A stretch of 64,000 nt of DNA from Paraburkholderia translucens (GTDB lineage: Bacteria > Pseudomonadota > Gammaproteobacteria > Burkholderiales > Burkholderiaceae), in assembly GCF_020881035.1 (NCBI RefSeq), contig NZ_JAJITC010000001.1:248001-312000 (forward strand), in the 5' to 3' direction. The notes below the pieces were generated by a model that searched no databases, had not been told where the DNA came from, and worked only from the letters and a program-made list of their open reading frames with translations. Position numbers and translations under genes: made by a program. Of this stretch, positions 61,209 through 64,000 are shown one piece after another; position 1 is the stretch's first letter, and every line of letters begins with the position of its first letter.

Positions 61209-62840
61209 ATGAACAAGATTACCCATCTCCCGCTCCGGCAATCCGGTCCGCGCACGCCGCTGATCCGCGGCGGCATCGTGGATCAACTGATGCGCGGCAT
61301 CGCCGTGCTCGGCGCGCTATGCGCGATCGGTTTCGCGGCCCGCGAAGCGCTGGCGCCGGCGCAAGCGGCCAACGCGGCGAGCTTCGCCGCCGCGACCACG
61401 AACAGCGTCATCGTGATTCCGGTCAACGGCGCGATCGGGCCGGGCAGCGCCGATTTCATCGTGCGCGGTTTGCAGCGCGCCGCGACCCAGCGCGCGCAAC
61501 TGGCTGTCCTGCAACTCGATACGCCCGGGGGCCTCGATACCTCGATGCGACAGATCATCAAGGCGATCCTCGCCTCGCCCGTGCCCGTGGCGACCTTCAT
61601 CGCACCGAGCGGCGCGCGCGCCGCCAGCGCCGGCACCTACATCGTCTACGCGAGCCATATCGCGGCGATGGCGCCGGGTACCAACCTCGGCGCGGCGACA
61701 CCGATCGAGATGGGCATCGGCGGCAACGAGCCGCCCGCGGGTGGCGGCACGCCGGGCACGCCGGGACTGCCGGACATGCACACGCTGCCCGGCAGCGCGT
61801 CCGCGCCCGCCGCTTCGTCACCCGGCGCGTCATCCGGCGCGTCACCCAATGCGTCGTCCCAGGCCGCCGCCGCCCTGCCGCTCGACAGCCAATCGACCGA
61901 GCTGCGCAAGCAGGTCCACGATGCCGCCGCCTACATCCGCGGCCTTGCGCAGATGCGCGGCCGCAACGCCGACTGGGCCGAGCGCGCGGTCCGCGAAGCG
62001 GTGAGCCTGTCCGATGAAGAAGCGCTCGCGCAGCACGTCATCGATATCGTCGCGCGCGACGAGCCCGACCTGCTGCGCCAGTTGAACGGCCGCACGATCG
62101 TCACGAGCACCGGCAACGTCACGCTGCACACCGCACATGCGCCGCTCGTCACGCTGGAGCCCGACTGGCGCAGCCGCTTTCTCGCCGTGATCACCGATCC
62201 GAGCGTCGCGCTGGTTCTGCTGATGCTCGGCATGTACGGCCTCTTTTTCGAATTCGCGAATCCGGGCTTCGTGCTGCCCGGCGTGGTCGGCGCGATCAGC
62301 CTGCTGCTCGGCCTGTTCGCGATGCAGATGCTGCCGATCAGCTACGTCGGCCTCGGGCTGATCTTTCTAGGTATCGCCTTTCTGATCGGCGAGGCGTTTC
62401 TGCCGACCTTCGGCTCGCTCGGCTTCGGCGGCATCGTCGCGTTCGTGGTCGGCGCAATGATGCTGATGGACACCGACGTGCCCGGCTACGGCATTCCCCT
62501 GCCGTTGATCGCGGCGGTCGTCGTGTTCAGCGCCGCGTTCGTGTTCGGCGTGGCGCAGCTCGCGCTGCGCGCGCGGCGGCGGCCGGTGGTGACGGGTTCC
62601 GAGGCTTTGATCGGCTGCGTCGGGGTGGTGCTGGACGGGGGCCTGCTGCCCGAACCCGAGCACGTTTCAGGCGGCACGCTGGCCGGCTGGGCGCGCGTGC
62701 ACGGCGAGCGCTGGCGCGTGTCGAGCACGACGCCGGCCGCGCCGGGGCAAAGCGTGCGCGTCACGGCGCGCAACGGCCTCACGCTGACCGTGGTGCCCGT
62801 CACCTCGGCCGAAGCCATACAACAAGGAGAACGCACATGA
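61209..62840 (+). CDS. NfeD-family membrane serine protease (NfeD1b, ClpP-class)
   Basis: A 543-aa membrane protein using the ATG at 61209. An N-terminal signal or anchor ([15 protein letters not shown]) precedes a ClpP-fold protease domain at about residues 60-330. It has [20 protein letters not shown], the nucleophile Ser in [15 protein letters not shown], and the likely partner Lys in [16 protein letters not shown] ~70-residue Gly/Pro/Ser-rich low-complexity insert with short tandem repeats ([15 protein letters not shown]) interrupts the domain and is specific to this lineage. Four hydrophobic helices and a C-terminal OB-like NfeD domain follow. NfeD proteases cut membrane-associated partners of the stomatin/slipin type; such a gene overlaps the stop codon by four bases (62837-62840). 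Confidence 0.93.
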   Translation: MNKITHLPLRQSGPRTPLIRGGIVDQLMRGIAVLGALCAIGFAAREALAPAQAANAASFAAATTNSVIVIPVNGAIGPGSADFIVRGLQRAATQRAQLAVLQLDTPGGLDTSMRQIIKAILASPVPVATFIAPSGARAASAGTYIVYASHIAAMAPGTNLGAATPIEMGIGGNEPPAGGGTPGTPGLPDMHTLPGSASAPAASSPGASSGASPNASSQAAAALPLDSQSTELRKQVHDAAAYIRGLAQMRGRNADWAERAVREAVSLSDEEALAQHVIDIVARDEPDLLRQLNGRTIVTSTGNVTLHTAHAPLVTLEPDWRSRFLAVITDPSVALVLLMLGMYGLFFEFANPGFVLPGVVGAISLLLGLFAMQMLPISYVGLGLIFLGIAFLIGEAFLPTFGSLGFGGIVAFVVGAMMLMDTDVPGYGIPLPLIAAVVVFSAAFVFGVAQLALRARRRPVVTGSEALIGCVGVVLDGGLLPEPEHVSGGTLAGWARVHGERWRVSSTTPAAPGQSVRVTARNGLTLTVVPVTSAEAIQQGERT

Positions 62841-63610
62841 TCGGTTTCACATTCGGCTTCAGCAGCATCCTGCTCCTGCTCGTGGCCGCGCTGATTGCGT
62901 CGTCGGTGCGGATCTTTCGCGAGTACGAGCGCGGCGTCGTGTTCATGCTCGGCCGCTTCTGGAAGGTCAAGGGGCCCGGGCTCGTGCTGATCATTCCGAT
63001 CGTGCAGCAGGCGGTGCGCATGGATCTGCGCACCATCGTGTTCGATGTGCCGACCCAGGACGTGATCACGCGCGACAACGTCTCGGTGAAAGTCAATGCG
63101 GTCGTGTATTTCCGCGTGGTCGATCCGGAGAAGGCGGTGATCCAGGTCGCGCGCTACTTCGAGGCAACCAGCCAGCTGTCGCAGACGACGCTGCGCGCGG
63201 TGCTCGGCAAGCACGACCTCGACCAGTTGCTGTCGGAGCGTGAGCAGCTGAATACGGACATCCAGAAGGTGCTCGATGCGCAAACCGACGCGTGGGGGAT
63301 CAAGGTGTCGATCGTCGAGATCAAGCATGTCGATATCAACGAAACGATGATCCGCGCGATCGCGCGTCAGGCCGAAGCCGAACGCGAGCGGCGCGCGAAG
63401 GTGATTCACGCGGAAGGCGAATTGCAGGCGTCGAGGCAGTTGCTCGAAGCGGCGCAGACGCTCGCGCGGCAGCCGCAGGCGATGCAGTTGCGCTATCTGC
63501 AGACGCTGACGACGATCGCCGCCGACAAGAACTCGACGATCGTGTTTCCGCTGCCGATCGACCTGGTGAGCGCGGTAATGGAACGGTTCAACAAGCCTTC
63601 GGCACCCTAG
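62837..63610 (+). CDS. Slipin (stomatin/SPFH family) membrane protein
   Basis: A 257-aa membrane-organising protein. One N-terminal hydrophobic helix ([16 protein letters not shown]) is followed by the SPFH/PHB domain at about residues 20-180 ([55 protein letters not shown]). A helical region rich in Ala and Glu follows ([20 protein letters not shown]). Slipins form oligomers at the inner membrane and are cleaved or stabilised by the NfeD protease whose gene overlaps this ATG. The pair is widespread and linked to membrane integrity and stress. The start codon lies inside the nfeD stop, so expression is coupled. Confidence 0.95.
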   Translation: MIGFTFGFSSILLLLVAALIASSVRIFREYERGVVFMLGRFWKVKGPGLVLIIPIVQQAVRMDLRTIVFDVPTQDVITRDNVSVKVNAVVYFRVVDPEKAVIQVARYFEATSQLSQTTLRAVLGKHDLDQLLSEREQLNTDIQKVLDAQTDAWGIKVSIVEIKHVDINETMIRAIARQAEAERERRAKVIHAEGELQASRQLLEAAQTLARQPQAMQLRYLQTLTTIAADKNSTIVFPLPIDLVSAVMERFNKPSAP

Positions 63611-63631
63611 ATCCCGGCGCGCACCGGAAAA

Positions 63632-63652
63632 CCGGAGCGTCCGGACGTTTTT
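63632..63652 (+). terminator. Possible terminator after the slipin gene
   Basis: A 5-bp GC stem CCGGA-GCG-TCCGG (63632-63644) is followed by ACGTTTTT. It lies 22 nt past the slipin stop codon and before a gene with its own ribosome site. The stem is short, so termination may be partial. Confidence 0.45.
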
Positions 63653-63675
63653 CCGCTCGTGAGGAGGAACTCATC

Positions 63676-63939
63676 ATGCAGATGTTTTTCCGCATCGGAC
63701 TCGGCGCGCTGTTGGCCGCCGGGAGTATCAGTACCGTCTACGCGCAAGCGGTGACGCAGCCCGCCGACCCGTCGGCGCCAAAAACCCGCGCCCAGGTGCG
63801 CGCCGACCTCGTCGAATGGCTTGCTGCCGGGTACGACCCGAACGACTGGGTCAACTACCCCGAAAACGCGCAGCGCGCAGGCCGCATCGTCGCGCAACGG
63901 CGCGCCCAGCAAGGCAACGCCCCGACGACCGCGCAGTGA
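63676..63939 (+). CDS. DUF4148-like small exported protein
   Basis: An 87-aa secreted protein behind GAGGAGG. The signal peptide (IGLGALLAAGSISTVYAQA) is followed by a short mature chain with KTRAQVRADLVEWLAAGYDP and NWVNYPENAQRAGRIV-like text, the layout of DUF4148, a family that is very numerous in Burkholderiales and of unknown role. It is a useful lineage marker. It follows the slipin gene by 65 nt with a possible terminator between. The window ends 61 nt later, and no further gene start is visible. Confidence 0.85.
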   Translation: MQMFFRIGLGALLAAGSISTVYAQAVTQPADPSAPKTRAQVRADLVEWLAAGYDPNDWVNYPENAQRAGRIVAQRRAQQGNAPTTAQ

Positions 63940-64000
63940 CGGGCTCGCGGCTTCCTGACTCGCCGCGGCCTGAATACCGCCCGCCGCGGGCGGCAGGGGA

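Noticed and set aside
61780..61860. Short GCGTC-containing tandem repeats that could be taken for a non-coding repeat element
   Set aside because: They lie in frame within the nfeD gene and encode a Ser/Pro/Gly/Ala linker.

Overview
The window is high-GC, densely packed bacterial DNA that reads as a Burkholderiales genome, most likely Paraburkholderia, Caballeronia or Burkholderia and probably a secondary chromosome. The evidence is the codon bias, the citrate synthase, the small DUF4148-type exported protein at the right end, and a large block of genes resembling the low-oxygen-activated (lxa) locus I recall from Burkholderia cenocepacia. The genus is inferred from protein resemblance, not from a marker gene. 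I see no rRNA, tRNA, CRISPR array, insertion sequence or phage genes.

Layout. (1) 1-8.1 kb, all minus strand: a serine-hydrolase-like membrane protein, a class III cyclase/AAA/TPR signalling protein, a cytochrome P450 with an atypical I-helix, and a coupled large membrane protein that runs off the left edge. (2) 8.2-9.7 kb: a remnant of a quinone-oxidoreductase gene and two coupled small genes, one of them LprI-like. (3) 9.7-18.7 kb, core-like: glycogen-debranching enzyme, citrate synthase gltA, an alpha/beta hydrolase, an MreB paralogue without mreCD, an esterase, and an EmrB-type drug exporter. (4) 18.7-28 kb, accessory genes with their own regulators: AraC, a haloalkane-dehalogenase-like enzyme divergent from an HxlR regulator, a PadR regulator plus ferric-chelate reductase pair (YqjI/YqjH-like) behind an array of palindromes, a CrtI-type oxidoreductase, and a SnoaL-like protein divergent from a LysR regulator. 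(5) 28-32 kb: an orphan TpsB outer-membrane transporter, a lipocalin and two small proteins.

(6) 30-57 kb is the main interest. Stress and dormancy genes (four universal stress proteins, Hsp20, two CBS proteins, an HPF-like protein, an Acg-type nitroreductase, PEP synthase, a PfkB kinase, a phosphoribosyltransferase, a flavodoxin, cytochrome c, a two-component phosphorelay and transporters) lie among at least fourteen FNR/ANR-type boxes (TTGAY-N4-RTCAA or one mismatch). At most of them a -10-like hexamer lies exactly 21 nt (a few 22 nt) beyond the box, the geometry of class II FNR-activated promoters. This suggests one oxygen-responsive island transcribed from many separate, often divergent, promoters. 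No fnr/anr gene is in the window, so the activator must be elsewhere.

(7) 57.4-64 kb: an AI-2E family permease, a CsbD-like protein, an acyl-CoA synthetase, an NfeD protease/slipin pair and a DUF4148 protein. Coordinates below use the start codon best supported by ribosome-binding sites and family length, which is often downstream of the longest open frame.
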